The notes under the pieces were generated by a model. That model was not told the DNA's origin and did no database searches. It saw only the letters and a list, made by a program, of their open reading frames with translations. This document shows positions 1 through 9,271 of a stretch of DNA of 64,000 nucleotides, piece after piece; position 1 is the stretch's first letter, and each line of letters begins with the position of its first letter. Both the position numbers and the translations under genes were made by a program. Origin of the DNA: Fimbriiglobus ruber (GTDB lineage: Bacteria; Planctomycetota; Planctomycetia; Gemmatales; Gemmataceae); assembly GCF_002197845.1 (NCBI RefSeq), contig NZ_NIDE01000019.1, positions 248,001 to 312,000 of the forward strand. Direction: 5' to 3'.

Positions 1-10
1 AGTTGAGGAG

Positions 11-265
11 ATGCGGGCGGAAGCGGACCAAGCCGCCCTCAACCCCAACGCCAAACCCACCGGCCCGGCGGAGCTGAAGGTGGGGGACGCTTCGGGCGGT
101 GTGAAAACGACCACGCGGTCCGACGGCACCGGGCTCACGACGGGTGGCTCGGGGCCTGGAATCGCCCCGCCCGGCTACTCGGACCCGCAGAAAAAATTCG
201 CCGAGGCCGCGTCTCGGTCCGAGAGCCGCAAGGGGCACGACAAGGCGACTGAAGGAAACAAGTAA
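11..265 (+). CDS. C-terminal part or small hypothetical protein (edge of window)
   Basis: The frame is open to the left edge, so the ATG at 11 may be internal and this may be only the 3' end of a longer gene; a gaggag string directly before the ATG could also be a ribosome site, but it is too close. The 84 residues are polar, glycine/proline-rich and lysine-rich at the end, with no recognisable domain or membrane segment. It ends at a TAA about 50 bases before a strong hairpin that separates it from a convergent gene. Function unknown. Confidence 0.4.
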   Translation: MRAEADQAALNPNAKPTGPAELKVGDASGGVKTTTRSDGTGLTTGGSGPGIAPPGYSDPQKKFAEAASRSESRKGHDKATEGNK

Positions 266-313
266 CGAAGTGATGTGGCCGGCAGCTTATCGCTCGCCGG
301 CCACGACCGAAAA

Positions 314-358
314 GAGACGACCCCGGCGAAGGTCTTAGACCTTCGCCGGGGTCGTCTC
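314..358. terminator. Perfect 21-bp inverted repeat, bidirectional terminator
   Basis: Arms 314-334 and 338-358 are perfectly complementary with a 3-base loop. It sits between two convergent genes (ending at 265 and 380), so it probably terminates both. There is only a short T-rich run (caagtttatttag) downstream on the plus strand. Confidence 0.75.
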
Positions 359-379
359 GCTTTGCGCAACCAAGTTTAT

Positions 380-691
380 TTAGTTGTGCGGGATTTCGAT
401 GCGGCACCAGCCCAGGTCGAGGAAGGTCGCCTTGGCGGTTTCGTTCGAGAAGTGTTTCGGGTGCAAGGAGTATTCGACGAACCGGCCGTGCTTCTCGTCC
501 TGGACCAGGCCCGCCTGGCGCAGGACGCCCAGGTGATGAGAAACGTTGACGATTTCAACATTCAGGAGCTTGGCCAGCTCGGTCACATTCTTCTTGCCCG
601 TTCGAAGCGCGTCGATGATGCGGATGCGGTTGGGTTCCGCGATCGCTTGGAGCAGTTCGGCACACTGTTTGGCTTGCTTGGGATCGGTCAT
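380..691 (-). CDS. ArsR/SmtB-family winged-helix transcriptional regulator
   Basis: This is a 103-residue single-domain DNA-binding protein, the usual length for ArsR/SmtB repressors. The N-terminal segment (AELLQAIAEPNRIRIIDAL) matches the family's first helices, and residues about 35-60 (VTELAKLLN...VSHHLGVLRQAGLV) form the helix-turn-helix, followed by the beta-hairpin wing (KHGRFVEYSL). The metal-binding ELCVCD-type cysteine motif is absent, so it is probably not a classic arsenic or zinc sensor; what it senses cannot be read from the sequence. It stands alone, with its 3' end at the hairpin at 314-358. Confidence 0.88.
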   Translation of the reverse strand: MTDPKQAKQCAELLQAIAEPNRIRIIDALRTGKKNVTELAKLLNVEIVNVSHHLGVLRQAGLVQDEKHGRFVEYSLHPKHFSNETAKATFLDLGWCRIEIPHN

Positions 692-935
692 TTCTTGCGT
701 GTCCTATGGCACTGAACAATGGTTCACGGACGGCCAACCTGGTCGGGGGGGCCGCAACCGGGGAAACAAATTCCGCGTCGCGGGCATTCGAGCGGAAACG
801 ACATGCACTCCGACTAATATCATTATATCAGCAGGCCGTATTTGGCAAGACCATTTTATCGTTCTTGTTTCAGTTTAGGAAGAAAAGTAGGCAGGGGTGG
901 GGACGAAACGGGCGGTAATGTCGGGGAAAAATGCG

Positions 936-1226
936 TCAATCGGCCGCGGGACCGCGCCCGCACCATGCGGCCCCGCACGGCGGGCCGTCGCCCCGGCAGT
1001 TGGTCCGAGGAAGTGGCGCGGACGTCTGTGCGGTCGTTTTCGCGGGCACACCAAACCCGCGGGTGACATTTTCACTCTGGCATTCGGGACATTCGGCTCG
1101 CGGGCTGGTCGTGGGGCGGGCGACGAGAGATTCAAAGGCCGTTCCGCAGGCGTTGCATGTAAAAGGATAGATAGGCACGGAGGGCGTCTCTGTACAACTG
1201 AGATTCAGAAAAAACACCGATATCAT
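936..1226 (-). CDS. FmdB-type zinc-ribbon protein
   Basis: The core PIYPFTCNACGTAFESLV followed by ECPECQSENV is the FmdB-family zinc ribbon, with paired CxxC motifs that should bind one zinc. Family members typically begin M-P-x-Y-x-Y-x-C, so the true start may be the in-frame GTG at 1178, which gives V-P-I-Y-P-F-T-C. I kept the ATG at 1226 because it overlaps the stop of the upstream rhomboid-like gene as TAATG, an arrangement that favours translational re-initiation. The C-terminal tail is low-complexity with a few extra cysteines. Role probably regulatory or structural; unproven in this family. Confidence 0.7.
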   Translation of the reverse strand: MISVFFLNLSCTETPSVPIYPFTCNACGTAFESLVARPTTSPRAECPECQSENVTRGFGVPAKTTAQTSAPLPRTNCRGDGPPCGAAWCGRGPAAD

Positions 1227-2173
1227 TAACTACCGCGACGGCGCTTGTATATTTCACTCGCTTTTAGCAACAGCTCATGTTCGTCCGGGGAGAGGCTCTC
1301 GCGGCCGAATCGAGCGACCTTTTCCAAAACCTGGTCGACCTTGGCTTCGAGGTGTTCGTCTAGCGTGCTGCCGTCGCGCTCCGCGGCCGCCCCGCGGCCG
1401 CCCCGGTTCGGCGGGGTCGCGCGCACGGGATCGCGGTCGTCGTCGACCGGCGGCACGAACAGCCGGGGGGGCGGCGCGCGGCGCGCCCTGGCAGTGAAAG
1501 AAACAGCTAGCAACGAGGAGAGCCGCAGTGAAGACCGGAAGTAGAGGTACGCGAACAACCCGCCGATCAAATACGTGGTCAAACCAATTCCGGGTCGTCC
1601 CGACCCGAGCGCCCCCATGAAGCCAATGACGAGCGTGCCGAGGGCCAGAGCCCAAACGGGTACCGGCAGAATGAAAAAGAGCAAAATTTTCCGGTAAGGA
1701 TAGTGACATGCGTACAGGAGAAATGTCGTCGTGACCGGGCCGCCCGATCCGATCTGGTGGTGTTCCGGATCGATGAGTTCGGTCGCCGCAAGAACGAGCG
1801 AGCCGAGGGAAATGAGGAGGGCGGAAAACAGGTAAAAGCAAAGGAACTCGCGCGAGCCGTAAATCCCTTCGATCTCACGACCCGCCCAATACAAGATCAA
1901 CATGTTGAACGCGAGGCGGAGAAAATTGGACGTGTCGTCCAGGAAGTAAGCGGTCAGCAGTCGCCAGACCTGCCCGTGGAAAATAGCGGGGGGATAAAAA
2001 TCGCCCCAGAGCATAAACAAATCGGACCCGTCTCGGCCGACCCGTGTCATGAGTTGGCCGACGAACACCGCGCACGAAACGACTATCAAACCGACCGTCG
2101 CCGGACGGGAACCGAGAAATCCCCACCAATCGGTGGACGATTCCCGGTAGTAATCGCGGTCGTAAATGCCCAT
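1226..2173 (-). CDS. Rhomboid-like membrane protein, probably catalytically inactive
   Basis: The start MGIYDRDYYR at 2173 was chosen over an upstream ATG at 2317 because the preceding residues are compositionally unlike the protein. The protein is about 315 residues with about six membrane segments between residues 25 and 213, in the order of a rhomboid intramembrane protease, then a charged cytoplasmic tail ending in a short helical region (DEHLEAKVDQVLEKV). The catalytic GxSG motif reads G-S-G-G (about 142-145), and the expected histidine in the last helix appears as tyrosine (TYLIGG, about 200-205). Both catalytic residues therefore look lost, suggesting a pseudoprotease that binds or retains membrane clients. 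It is coupled to the FmdB-type gene by a TAATG overlap. Confidence 0.75.
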   Translation of the reverse strand: MGIYDRDYYRESSTDWWGFLGSRPATVGLIVVSCAVFVGQLMTRVGRDGSDLFMLWGDFYPPAIFHGQVWRLLTAYFLDDTSNFLRLAFNMLILYWAGREIEGIYGSREFLCFYLFSALLISLGSLVLAATELIDPEHHQIGSGGPVTTTFLLYACHYPYRKILLFFILPVPVWALALGTLVIGFMGALGSGRPGIGLTTYLIGGLFAYLYFRSSLRLSSLLAVSFTARARRAPPPRLFVPPVDDDRDPVRATPPNRGGRGAAAERDGSTLDEHLEAKVDQVLEKVARFGRESLSPDEHELLLKASEIYKRRRGS

Positions 2174-2548
2174 GAACCCACCCCGCCCAACTCGTCGGGT
2201 GAACCTCAATAAAAAGTCTATCAGGGTTTCTCCAGATAGGGGATCCAATCTCGTATTTCCCGCCGGCGCCCGAGAGGGTAAAACCCGATCCGGAGCTAAT
2301 CGCCGCTTCGCCCCCAAAAGCGGGCGCGGTTTTCCGACACCGAAGCGAATTCGCCCCGGCTTGATTTTTCAACCTGTTACAGATTCGGAAGATACGACAA
2401 CGTGACGGGCCGGCGGGTGGTCCGTGCTTGGCCGGGCCTGCCGGTTCGCGTAAAACAGAATTGGGTTCACGGACGTCGAGGCCGCGCCGCGCGGCACCCG
2501 ATACCCGCAACGGACGATCGCGGGGCTCTAGACGGAGGGTGCGTGGGT

Positions 2549-3643
2549 ATGGCGCGTCGAAGCGCCGAATCGCTCGCGAAGGGGACGATCGGGTACGCCC
2601 GGCTCCGTCCGTCCGACCGGTTCTTGGGTGGCTTGCGGGCGGCGGATCGAGTCGTGTTCGTGTCCCACGTACACCCCGACCCCGATAGCTTGGGCAGCAT
2701 GTTCGCGTTGGCCCACCTGGTCGAGTCCAAACTCGACAAGCCGACCTTGATGACCCGCGACGGCCCGATCAGCCGGGCGGAAAATCGGGCGATGGTCGAT
2801 ATTTTGCACCTCGACCTGTGCCCGATCGAAGCGGTCGAGTGGGCGGCCGGCGACGCCGTCGTCATGGTCGACAGTCAACCCCGGACCGGACGACACACCC
2901 TCCCGGAAACCGTTCCCATCTACGCCGTCATCGACCACCACGACACGCCCGGCCACCTCGGTCGCGTCGCGTTCGTGGACGTCCGGCCCGAATTCGGGGC
3001 CACGTGTACGATGGTGACGCAATACCTCACGGAACAACAAGTCGCGTTTCCGGACAAGGTCGCGACGGCTCTGCTCTACGGCATCGAGACGGAAGTCACC
3101 GGGTATCCCCGGGAGGGGGGCCGGCAGGACGACGAGGCGCTGATCCGGGTCTACCCGCTCGCCGACAAGGACACGCTCGCCCGCATCCACAACGCCCGCC
3201 TCCCGATCAGCCACTTCGGGTGTCTGCTCCACGCCCTCCAGAGTTCGTTCATTTACGACCGCCTGGTGATGTCGTGGATCAACCCGCTGCCCCGGCCCGA
3301 ACACGTGGCCGAAGTCGTCGACCTCATGATCCGCTTCGAGGAGGTGGAGTGGGCGGTGTGCGGTGGGGTTCACGGCGACCAATTGATTTTGTCCCTCCGG
3401 TCTTCAAAACCGAACGCGAAATCCGGTGAAATCTTGCGCAAGGTTGTCGGCGATCTCGGGAAAGCGGGCGGGCACGACCGCCGGGCCGGCGGCTGCATCC
3501 CGCTCGCGAGTACGGCCCCGGCCGCGATCGAAGATCTCCAACGGGAATTACGGCGGCGGTTTTTGAAAGTGTTAAAAATCGACGACGCACGCGGCCGCCG
3601 TCTCGTGGCCCTGAAAGACATGCTGCAAAATCTTCAGTCCTGA
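2549..3643 (+). CDS. DHH-family phosphoesterase (NrnA/RecJ-like)
   Basis: The ATG at 2549 is preceded by ggaggg (2534-2539), and the protein then runs 364 residues. Motif I is SHVHPDPDSLGS (about 39-50), motif II is VVMVDSQ (about 104-110) and the family-defining DHH is in VIDHHDT (about 128-133). These aspartates and histidines bind two metal ions for hydrolysis of short oligonucleotides or nucleotide phosphates. The C-terminal part (350s) has the DHHA1-like glycine stretch (KAGGHDRRAGG). Members of this type degrade nanoRNA, pAp or cyclic dinucleotide products; which one cannot be decided here. It is divergent from the rhomboid-like gene. Confidence 0.85.
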   Translation: MARRSAESLAKGTIGYARLRPSDRFLGGLRAADRVVFVSHVHPDPDSLGSMFALAHLVESKLDKPTLMTRDGPISRAENRAMVDILHLDLCPIEAVEWAAGDAVVMVDSQPRTGRHTLPETVPIYAVIDHHDTPGHLGRVAFVDVRPEFGATCTMVTQYLTEQQVAFPDKVATALLYGIETEVTGYPREGGRQDDEALIRVYPLADKDTLARIHNARLPISHFGCLLHALQSSFIYDRLVMSWINPLPRPEHVAEVVDLMIRFEEVEWAVCGGVHGDQLILSLRSSKPNAKSGEILRKVVGDLGKAGGHDRRAGGCIPLASTAPAAIEDLQRELRRRFLKVLKIDDARGRRLVALKDMLQNLQS

Positions 3644-4484
3644 CGAGAATGAGTTACTGAAGCGATGGGATTCCCGCCATACAACACGTAGGTTTTCAAT
3701 CTGGTTATCAGTGCTGGTGAATGGTTCTTATTTTCTATCAATCCCTGTGTTCTTGCCGGGAGCAAGGTATACGGATCGGGACGTTTGCGGACCCGCACAG
3801 ATCAGTGCCATGCGTGCGGGTGACGATTGCGGAACGGGCTCGTCATTTCGACTTCAGTCACCAAGGATGACTCGAGGGATCACATCCCGATTCCGGGAGT
3901 GGAAGACCTGTCGGGAACATTCTTCGGCCTCGCCTTTCGGGAACGTCTCGTTCGATCGATCCGAGCGCGCGACCGCGCAAAAACCCGCCCGGCCGGCGCG
4001 TGCAAGTCGATGCTCGGCGACGGAACGCGGTCCACTGAACTGACATTTTTCCCGGCAGTGATATCGTTGTCCGTTCACTGTCAGAAAACACGCTGCAAGG
4101 TGCGAAAAGCGCAAAAACCCCCCTCGGGCCAGGTTTCGAGGCCCCGCCGGTCCCCTCCTCCCCGTCACGACGGGCGGTCGGCCCCGGATCCTCCCACCGG
4201 TGTCCGGGGTTAGTCTGAGGTCGCAGGGGCGGTTCGATCCGTTCGGGATCCGCGGTTCCGGACCGCGTCGGCCGGTCACGGCCCCGTTCCGGGCGGGAGA
4301 GAACGATCCCGAATGTTCTCCGACCGCGATTTCCGGGAACTTATCTTTCGGCCGATCCTAACGTTGTCACAACATGAAATCGCCTCTTATCTTGGAGGCT
4401 ATCCGAGGCTATCCGCCATCGCGGGCAGGGCATTTGCATCTCGACCTGTCGCCCGTTGGCACTTGATGAGGGAGTTGAAATCTA
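3644..4484. other. Long intergenic region with no supported gene
   Basis: About 840 bases lie between the DHH gene and the hairpin at 4485. Open frames exist on both strands (for example 3854-4279 minus) but are arginine/proline-rich and lack family motifs, as expected of chance frames in GC-rich DNA. A duplicated gaggctatccg (near 4395-4415) is the only local structure seen. Confidence 0.5.
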
Positions 4485-4533
4485 CCGATTCGCCAGAGAG
4501 ACAGACGTGATGCCTGTCTCTCTGGCGAATCGG
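4485..4533 (-). terminator. Perfect 20-bp inverted repeat downstream of the lipoprotein gene
   Basis: Arms 4485-4504 and 4514-4533 are perfectly complementary with a 9-base loop. It lies about 50 bases after the stop of the minus-strand lipoprotein gene, the position expected of its terminator, although no T-tract follows. Confidence 0.6.
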
Positions 4534-4585
4534 CAGCTGCACTCGCGACAAATCGCCCGATGGACTGCCGGAACGAACCAGTTTG

Positions 4586-5227
4586 TCACCGGGGGGTCGT
4601 AGCCGCCCCCGGGCCGAAAATCGGGTTGAAGGGGCTCGGCATTACCGGCGCTGGCGAGGGTGTGCTGCCCGTTCCGGAGTCGCCCGGCTGAGGCAGTGCA
4701 GCGGCCGGCGAAATCGGCATGTTGCTCGGCAGAATGCCGGGCACGGAGCCGGGTGGCGGGCCCGGAGGTGTTTGGACCGGGCGCGTCTGGTTCGGCAGCA
4801 CCTCGTCCTTGACCAGCGAGTCCGGCAGCGCCAGGCCCCGGGCCCGGAGACCGTCGGCGTTGTTGTTCAAAGTCGACTGGTTGACCGGCTGGTACGGCTC
4901 CAAACAGAGCTTGACTCGCTCGACGTGTTCGATCCGGAACGGCCACAGCACCTCGGCGAACAGGTCGAACGGGGGGTATTCGTACCACTTGGCTTTGAAG
5001 CGAACCTTCTTCGTCAGCGGTTGATACCCCGGGGCGACGGCCATGATCTCGTAATACCCGGCGTACTCCCACCGTCCGTCGGCCGGGCTCGGGCCGATCA
5101 GTTTGCCGTCGACGGAGATCTGCGCACCGTAGGCGTTCGTTTCGACCACGTACCGGCGGTCGACGCACCCGGTCAGAAGTCCGACTGCGCCGGCCAGCAC
5201 GATCAGTCCGCTTCGCCCGATCGTCAT
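4586..5227 (-). CDS. Lipoprotein with PEGA-like domain
   Basis: The start at 5227 gives a clean lipoprotein signal peptide: a short basic N-terminus, a hydrophobic stretch and the lipobox LLTGC with Cys at residue 21. An earlier ATG at 5269 is possible but less signal-like. Residues about 25-60 (RRYVVETNAYGAQISVDG) resemble a PEGA domain, a small beta-sandwich common in envelope proteins of planctomycetes. The C-terminal third is proline/glycine-rich and probably disordered. The protein should be anchored in a cell-envelope membrane. No obvious operon partner; the PP2C phosphatase gene diverges from it. Confidence 0.75.
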   Translation of the reverse strand: MTIGRSGLIVLAGAVGLLTGCVDRRYVVETNAYGAQISVDGKLIGPSPADGRWEYAGYYEIMAVAPGYQPLTKKVRFKAKWYEYPPFDLFAEVLWPFRIEHVERVKLCLEPYQPVNQSTLNNNADGLRARGLALPDSLVKDEVLPNQTRPVQTPPGPPPGSVPGILPSNMPISPAAALPQPGDSGTGSTPSPAPVMPSPFNPIFGPGAATTPR

Positions 5228-5472
5228 TCCGCCCCCCACCTGCGCCGTGTAGGTGCTATGTTGGTTCATCGGTCCGCGGCCATACCTTCGGGCCGCCGGG
5301 TGGTCAAGGCGGGTTCGACGGGACGGTCGCGGCGGCCCAGTTAATCGCGTTCGGGGGTAAAGTTGTTGGGCGCGACGACCGATCGGGATCAAGATAGTGG
5401 AGAAAACCGTTCTCCCGTGTCGCCCGCCCGCGGCTAGAATACAGTGACTCTCCGAGTCTTTCCGGGACACAC

Positions 5473-6816
5473 TTGGTATCGCCTCTCGTGAACATCCGGT
5501 ACGCCAGCCTGACCGACGTCGGGGTCCGGCGGAGCCATAACCAGGACGCCTGTGCGACGCAGCCCGCGTCGGATGCGTCCGTCTTCCGAACCCAAGGGCA
5601 CGTTTTTATCGTGGCCGACGGGATGGGCGGCCACGCGGTCGGCGAGAAGGCCAGCGCCAAGGCGGTCCGGGACATTCCGCTCACATATCTCAAGCACGTC
5701 GTCCACGAAGGGCCCGCGGCGGCCATCCGCCGGGCGTTCCGCGAGGCGAACGAGGCGATTTACGGGATCGGGCAGAATAACCCGGAATTTAAAGGACTGG
5801 GCACCACCGGCACGGCCCTGTTTCTCCGCTCCGAAGGGGCTTGGCTCGGACACGTCGGTGACAGCCGGGCCTATCGGATTCGTGGAAATCGGATTCAGCA
5901 GCTCACCTTCGACCACTCGTGGGTTTGGGAGGTGGCCCGCCGGCAGGGGATCGATCCCGACGAACTCGGCGACTTTAAGAAAAACGTCATTATCCGGTCG
6001 CTCGGGCCGGACGCCGAGGTCGAAGCCGATCTCGAAGGCCCGCACCCCCTCGAACCCGGCGACCGGTTCTTACTCTGTAGCGATGGTCTGAGTAACGTCG
6101 TGCCCGCGGACGAACTCGCCGCTGTCGCGTCCACGTTCCCGCCGGACGAGGCGTGTCGTTACCTCGTCGCGCTCGCCAACCTGCGGGGCGGGCCGGACAA
6201 CATCACCTGTCTCATCGTCCAGGCGCCCGGTGGACCGGGCGACGGTTCCGAATCGACCCGCCGGAGAGGCGTGTTCGGGCTGATCCGGCGGGCGGCGGTG
6301 GGGTGGAACCGGTTCGTGCCGTGGGCGTTTACCACACTGGGTGCCGGGGTGCTGGCGGCCGGGGTGTCGGTCTGGCTTCGGGCCGAGGGAATTCCCGGGG
6401 CGGTCGGGGCATTCGGTGCCGCCGCTATCCTGATTTTGACCGGCCTCGTGGGGCTTTACCTCCACTTACGGCTCCGCGCCGAACAGACGAGCGACGACCC
6501 GGGGTACGTGCCGCAGGAACTTCGCCTCTATCGCGATTACGCGTTCGAGATTGGGAAACCGTTGGTGGACCGGTTCGTCGACATGGACAGCAGCCTGATC
6601 GAAGTACTCAAAGATCAAGACATCGGCGAGGTACGAGAAACCCACGTGAAGTACTCGGCGGAAGCGGCGGAAGCGACCGGACGAGGCGACTGGGCAGCCG
6701 CTTTCCGCGCACAATTCCAAGCCCTCCAGGTTCTCGCCGCGGTCTACCACCAGCACCGGCACAAGGACGAAGTCTTTCAACCCAACTGGGTCACAAAGAC
6801 ACGGGCGGCACAATAG
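5473..6816 (+). CDS. PP2C-type Ser/Thr protein phosphatase with C-terminal membrane segment
   Basis: The first about 240 residues are a PPM/PP2C phosphatase: DVGVRRSHNQD, VADGMGGH, GHVGDSRAYR, LLCSDGLSN and GGPDNIT supply the aspartates that hold the two catalytic metal ions. After the catalytic domain come two hydrophobic segments (about residues 280-300 and 305-330), then a soluble tail of about 110 residues. It is therefore probably membrane-anchored and reverses phosphorylation by Hanks-type kinases, which are abundant in planctomycetes. The start is TTG at 5473; a GTG at 5488 is an alternative. It is divergent from the lipoprotein gene. Confidence 0.9.
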   Translation: MVSPLVNIRYASLTDVGVRRSHNQDACATQPASDASVFRTQGHVFIVADGMGGHAVGEKASAKAVRDIPLTYLKHVVHEGPAAAIRRAFREANEAIYGIGQNNPEFKGLGTTGTALFLRSEGAWLGHVGDSRAYRIRGNRIQQLTFDHSWVWEVARRQGIDPDELGDFKKNVIIRSLGPDAEVEADLEGPHPLEPGDRFLLCSDGLSNVVPADELAAVASTFPPDEACRYLVALANLRGGPDNITCLIVQAPGGPGDGSESTRRRGVFGLIRRAAVGWNRFVPWAFTTLGAGVLAAGVSVWLRAEGIPGAVGAFGAAAILILTGLVGLYLHLRLRAEQTSDDPGYVPQELRLYRDYAFEIGKPLVDRFVDMDSSLIEVLKDQDIGEVRETHVKYSAEAAEATGRGDWAAAFRAQFQALQVLAAVYHQHRHKDEVFQPNWVTKTRAAQ

Positions 6817-6938
6817 TTGGAATCCCAGCTTTAGCCGGTTCCAACCGCACCCAGAGAAAGGGTCAAATCCTAGTGTTGGTGTTGGAGTGCCGGCTTCAGC
6901 CGGTTTGCGATTGGACCGGCTGAAACCGGGACTCCAAC
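6816..6938. repeat. Intergenic inverted/direct repeat element
   Basis: The arms 6881-6904 and 6915-6938 form a 24-bp inverted repeat with two mismatches and a 10-base loop; a third, diverged direct copy of the arm lies at 6816-6839. The shared core reads roughly gttggagtcccggnttcag. It fills the gap between two convergent genes and may serve as terminator; the extra copy suggests a dispersed repeat family. Confidence 0.65.
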
Positions 6939-6957
6939 GGTAAGACATTTCCGGAAG

Positions 6958-9129
6958 TCATTTCTTTTTCGTTGGAGCTGGTGCCGACGGCGGTTCCGCG
7001 GGTCCGTTCTTGAGGTCTTCGATCTTCTTTTTCCACGCCTTAACGACCTTATCCCGTACCTCGACGGGCCCCTCGGCGTCGTACCCCAAAAGGGAGCGGC
7101 TGGTCGGGTCTTTGGGGTCGATCAGCGAGGCGAGGTTGTGGAACGAGAGTTCGCGAACGGGCAGGGCCTGGGATGCCAGCCCGTCGACGAGACGGTTCAG
7201 GGTGTCCGGGTCGTTCCGCTCGCGGTCCGTCAAGCCGCGAAGAAGGCGGAGTACTTGATCGGCCTGGTCGTCAGAAAGGCGCGATTTTTCGATCAGGAAC
7301 TTGCGGAAATCTTCCACCGTCTTGGGGTCGGCCGCGAGGGCCGAGCGGAGCCCGTCGACGGCCGTTTCTCGGATGAGCGGCCGGTTCGGGTCGTTCAGGG
7401 CGTCGGTCAGGCCGGACAGGTCGCCCAGGGCCGCGAACATGAACACCGCCGCGCGGGCCGCGAGAACGATCTGTTGGGTCGGCGTGTCGGTCGAATCTTG
7501 CAGTGCCTCATCGAACGTCGCGCGAACGCGCATGGGTTCCGAGATCTTGCGGGCGAAGTCGTCGAGTACGGTCAAAACCGCTTTCGCCCGTTGGGGGTCC
7601 GGGTAGACCGGAAATTTGGCCAGATAAGCGGTCCGCAACGGGGAGGGATCGGGCTTGATGAGGACGTCCGTTTTACCCGTTCGGCTATCCCATCGGGCTT
7701 CGCCGCCGGTAGGAAGTTCGCCCGCGTCCATCCCCCGGCCCTTAAGTCCCACCCGGCCGGACTGGACCGCCACGCCGGCAAAAGCCCGCGGCGCTTCGGT
7801 CGCCGCGCCCGGCGCGAGGATGTTGGTGAGTTCGAACACGACTTCGCTCTTCTCGTCCGCCAGCGTCAGATCCCAGACTTCGGACCGGAAGCGCAGCCGG
7901 ATCTTGGCGCCGGCCTGCCGCTTGGTTCCCAGGTAAATGCGTCCACTTTCGATCGTGAGGTCCGCATCGAACCCGGGGCCGGGGACGCTCGGGACGACAC
8001 ACGATTGCAGGAGAAGCGGCGCGGGGAGTAAATCCGGCAGGTTTCCCCACAACTCCACGAGTACGTCCGAATCCAACCGGAGTTGGGATTTATACCCGGG
8101 TAGGCTCATCAACCGATCCGCACTAATGACTTCCGGCTGGTCTGGCATCACGCGGGTCCAGGCGCCCGGTCCCGCCTGCTTTCGCACGACCACGCCCGTG
8201 ATCTTTTCCAATTTTCCGATTTGCGCCCGGTCGGCGGACGGCGGCGGGATCGCCGCTTCGATCTTTTCGTCCTTCTTGGGGGCGACGGCTTTCGGCGGCT
8301 CGTCCTTCTTGGGCTCGTCTTTCTTGGGGTTTTCGTCCGGTTTTAGCGGTTCGTCCTTCTTGGGCTCGTCCTTTTTCGCGTCCGTTTTCGTTTTCAGTCC
8401 TGTATCGGGCGCGGCACCCTTATCCGAGGACTTGGTCGACGGAGCGGGTTCGGATTTCGGGGTCGTGACGGTCGCGGGAAGTGAAGCGTAGTCGCGCGGG
8501 GCTTCTGTCCGGGTCCGGTGTGCGGCCGGGACCGCAAACCAAACGGCTACGGCAAAGAGGGCGAGAAGGGCCGCCACGGCGGCCAGCCGGAGCCCCAGTC
8601 GACTCCAGGAATCGGACCGCGAGTAAGCGGACATCCCGAGCAGGTACGCCGCGTCGGCGTCGTCCGATTCGTTCGGCTTCTTGTCTTCGAGCGCCCCTCC
8701 GACGGCAGCCGCCAAACCCGGTTCCCGGTCGGGAACGGATTCCCGCCCTTTGACGAGCTGGTACATCCTGCGCCGGGCCGGTGGGGGGACGTGCATTTGC
8801 TCGGTCAGTACGAGGGTCAGAATCTGGTGGCACGCCGCGACTTCGGCGAGACTCACGTCGGCTTCCAGGCACGCGGCCTCGAACTGGGCCACGATGTCGC
8901 CATGTAAGGCGTCGCTCAAATATTCCGCGACTTTGTTCGGGTCCGCCATCCCGCCCTCGGCCCCGGACGTGGGTGTCGACAGCGTCCGGGTCCGCGTTAC
9001 CCGCCGGATGCGATCGACCAGCTCCTGAGCTGGCGGGTTTTCGGCTAGTTTCTGACCGATCTCTTTGGATTCCTGGGCGTCCAGGGTGTCGTCGAGATAA
9101 GCGAGCAAGGTGCGCAAGGTCAAACGCAT
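6958..9129 (-). CDS. Anti-sigma-factor/FecR-like transmembrane protein
   Basis: The ATG at 9129 is preceded by a ggaggg ribosome site, giving 723 residues. The cytoplasmic N-terminus (1-125) is helical and resembles planctomycete anti-sigma/RsgI-type regulators (TLLAYLDDTLDAQE; then a second helical repeat PNKVAEYLSDALHGDIV), without a zinc HxxxCxxC motif. A single membrane helix lies at about 180-202. Next come a lysine/aspartate/proline low-complexity linker with repeated KKDEP units (about 245-300), a beta-rich region with FecR-like GRIYLGTKR, and a helical HEAT-like C-terminus. It probably passes an envelope signal to an ECF-type sigma factor, but no sigma gene lies next to it. Confidence 0.65.
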   Translation of the reverse strand: MRLTLRTLLAYLDDTLDAQESKEIGQKLAENPPAQELVDRIRRVTRTRTLSTPTSGAEGGMADPNKVAEYLSDALHGDIVAQFEAACLEADVSLAEVAACHQILTLVLTEQMHVPPPARRRMYQLVKGRESVPDREPGLAAAVGGALEDKKPNESDDADAAYLLGMSAYSRSDSWSRLGLRLAAVAALLALFAVAVWFAVPAAHRTRTEAPRDYASLPATVTTPKSEPAPSTKSSDKGAAPDTGLKTKTDAKKDEPKKDEPLKPDENPKKDEPKKDEPPKAVAPKKDEKIEAAIPPPSADRAQIGKLEKITGVVVRKQAGPGAWTRVMPDQPEVISADRLMSLPGYKSQLRLDSDVLVELWGNLPDLLPAPLLLQSCVVPSVPGPGFDADLTIESGRIYLGTKRQAGAKIRLRFRSEVWDLTLADEKSEVVFELTNILAPGAATEAPRAFAGVAVQSGRVGLKGRGMDAGELPTGGEARWDSRTGKTDVLIKPDPSPLRTAYLAKFPVYPDPQRAKAVLTVLDDFARKISEPMRVRATFDEALQDSTDTPTQQIVLAARAAVFMFAALGDLSGLTDALNDPNRPLIRETAVDGLRSALAADPKTVEDFRKFLIEKSRLSDDQADQVLRLLRGLTDRERNDPDTLNRLVDGLASQALPVRELSFHNLASLIDPKDPTSRSLLGYDAEGPVEVRDKVVKAWKKKIEDLKNGPAEPPSAPAPTKKK

Positions 9130-9271
9130 TGGACGCCCTCCATCAGTCGTAACTGACTGCGTGTGCGTATCGCCCCTGCGACCACACATCAGTAATAGTG
9201 GCGGGATCGAGCGCCGTTCGTGCAAAAAATTGATGGCGAGTTTCCCGACAAGAGAAAGGCAGGTCGCGTCC

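Noticed and set aside
3854-4279. 141-codon minus-strand frame
   Set aside because: Arginine/glycine-rich with no domain or ribosome site; typical chance frame in GC-rich DNA.
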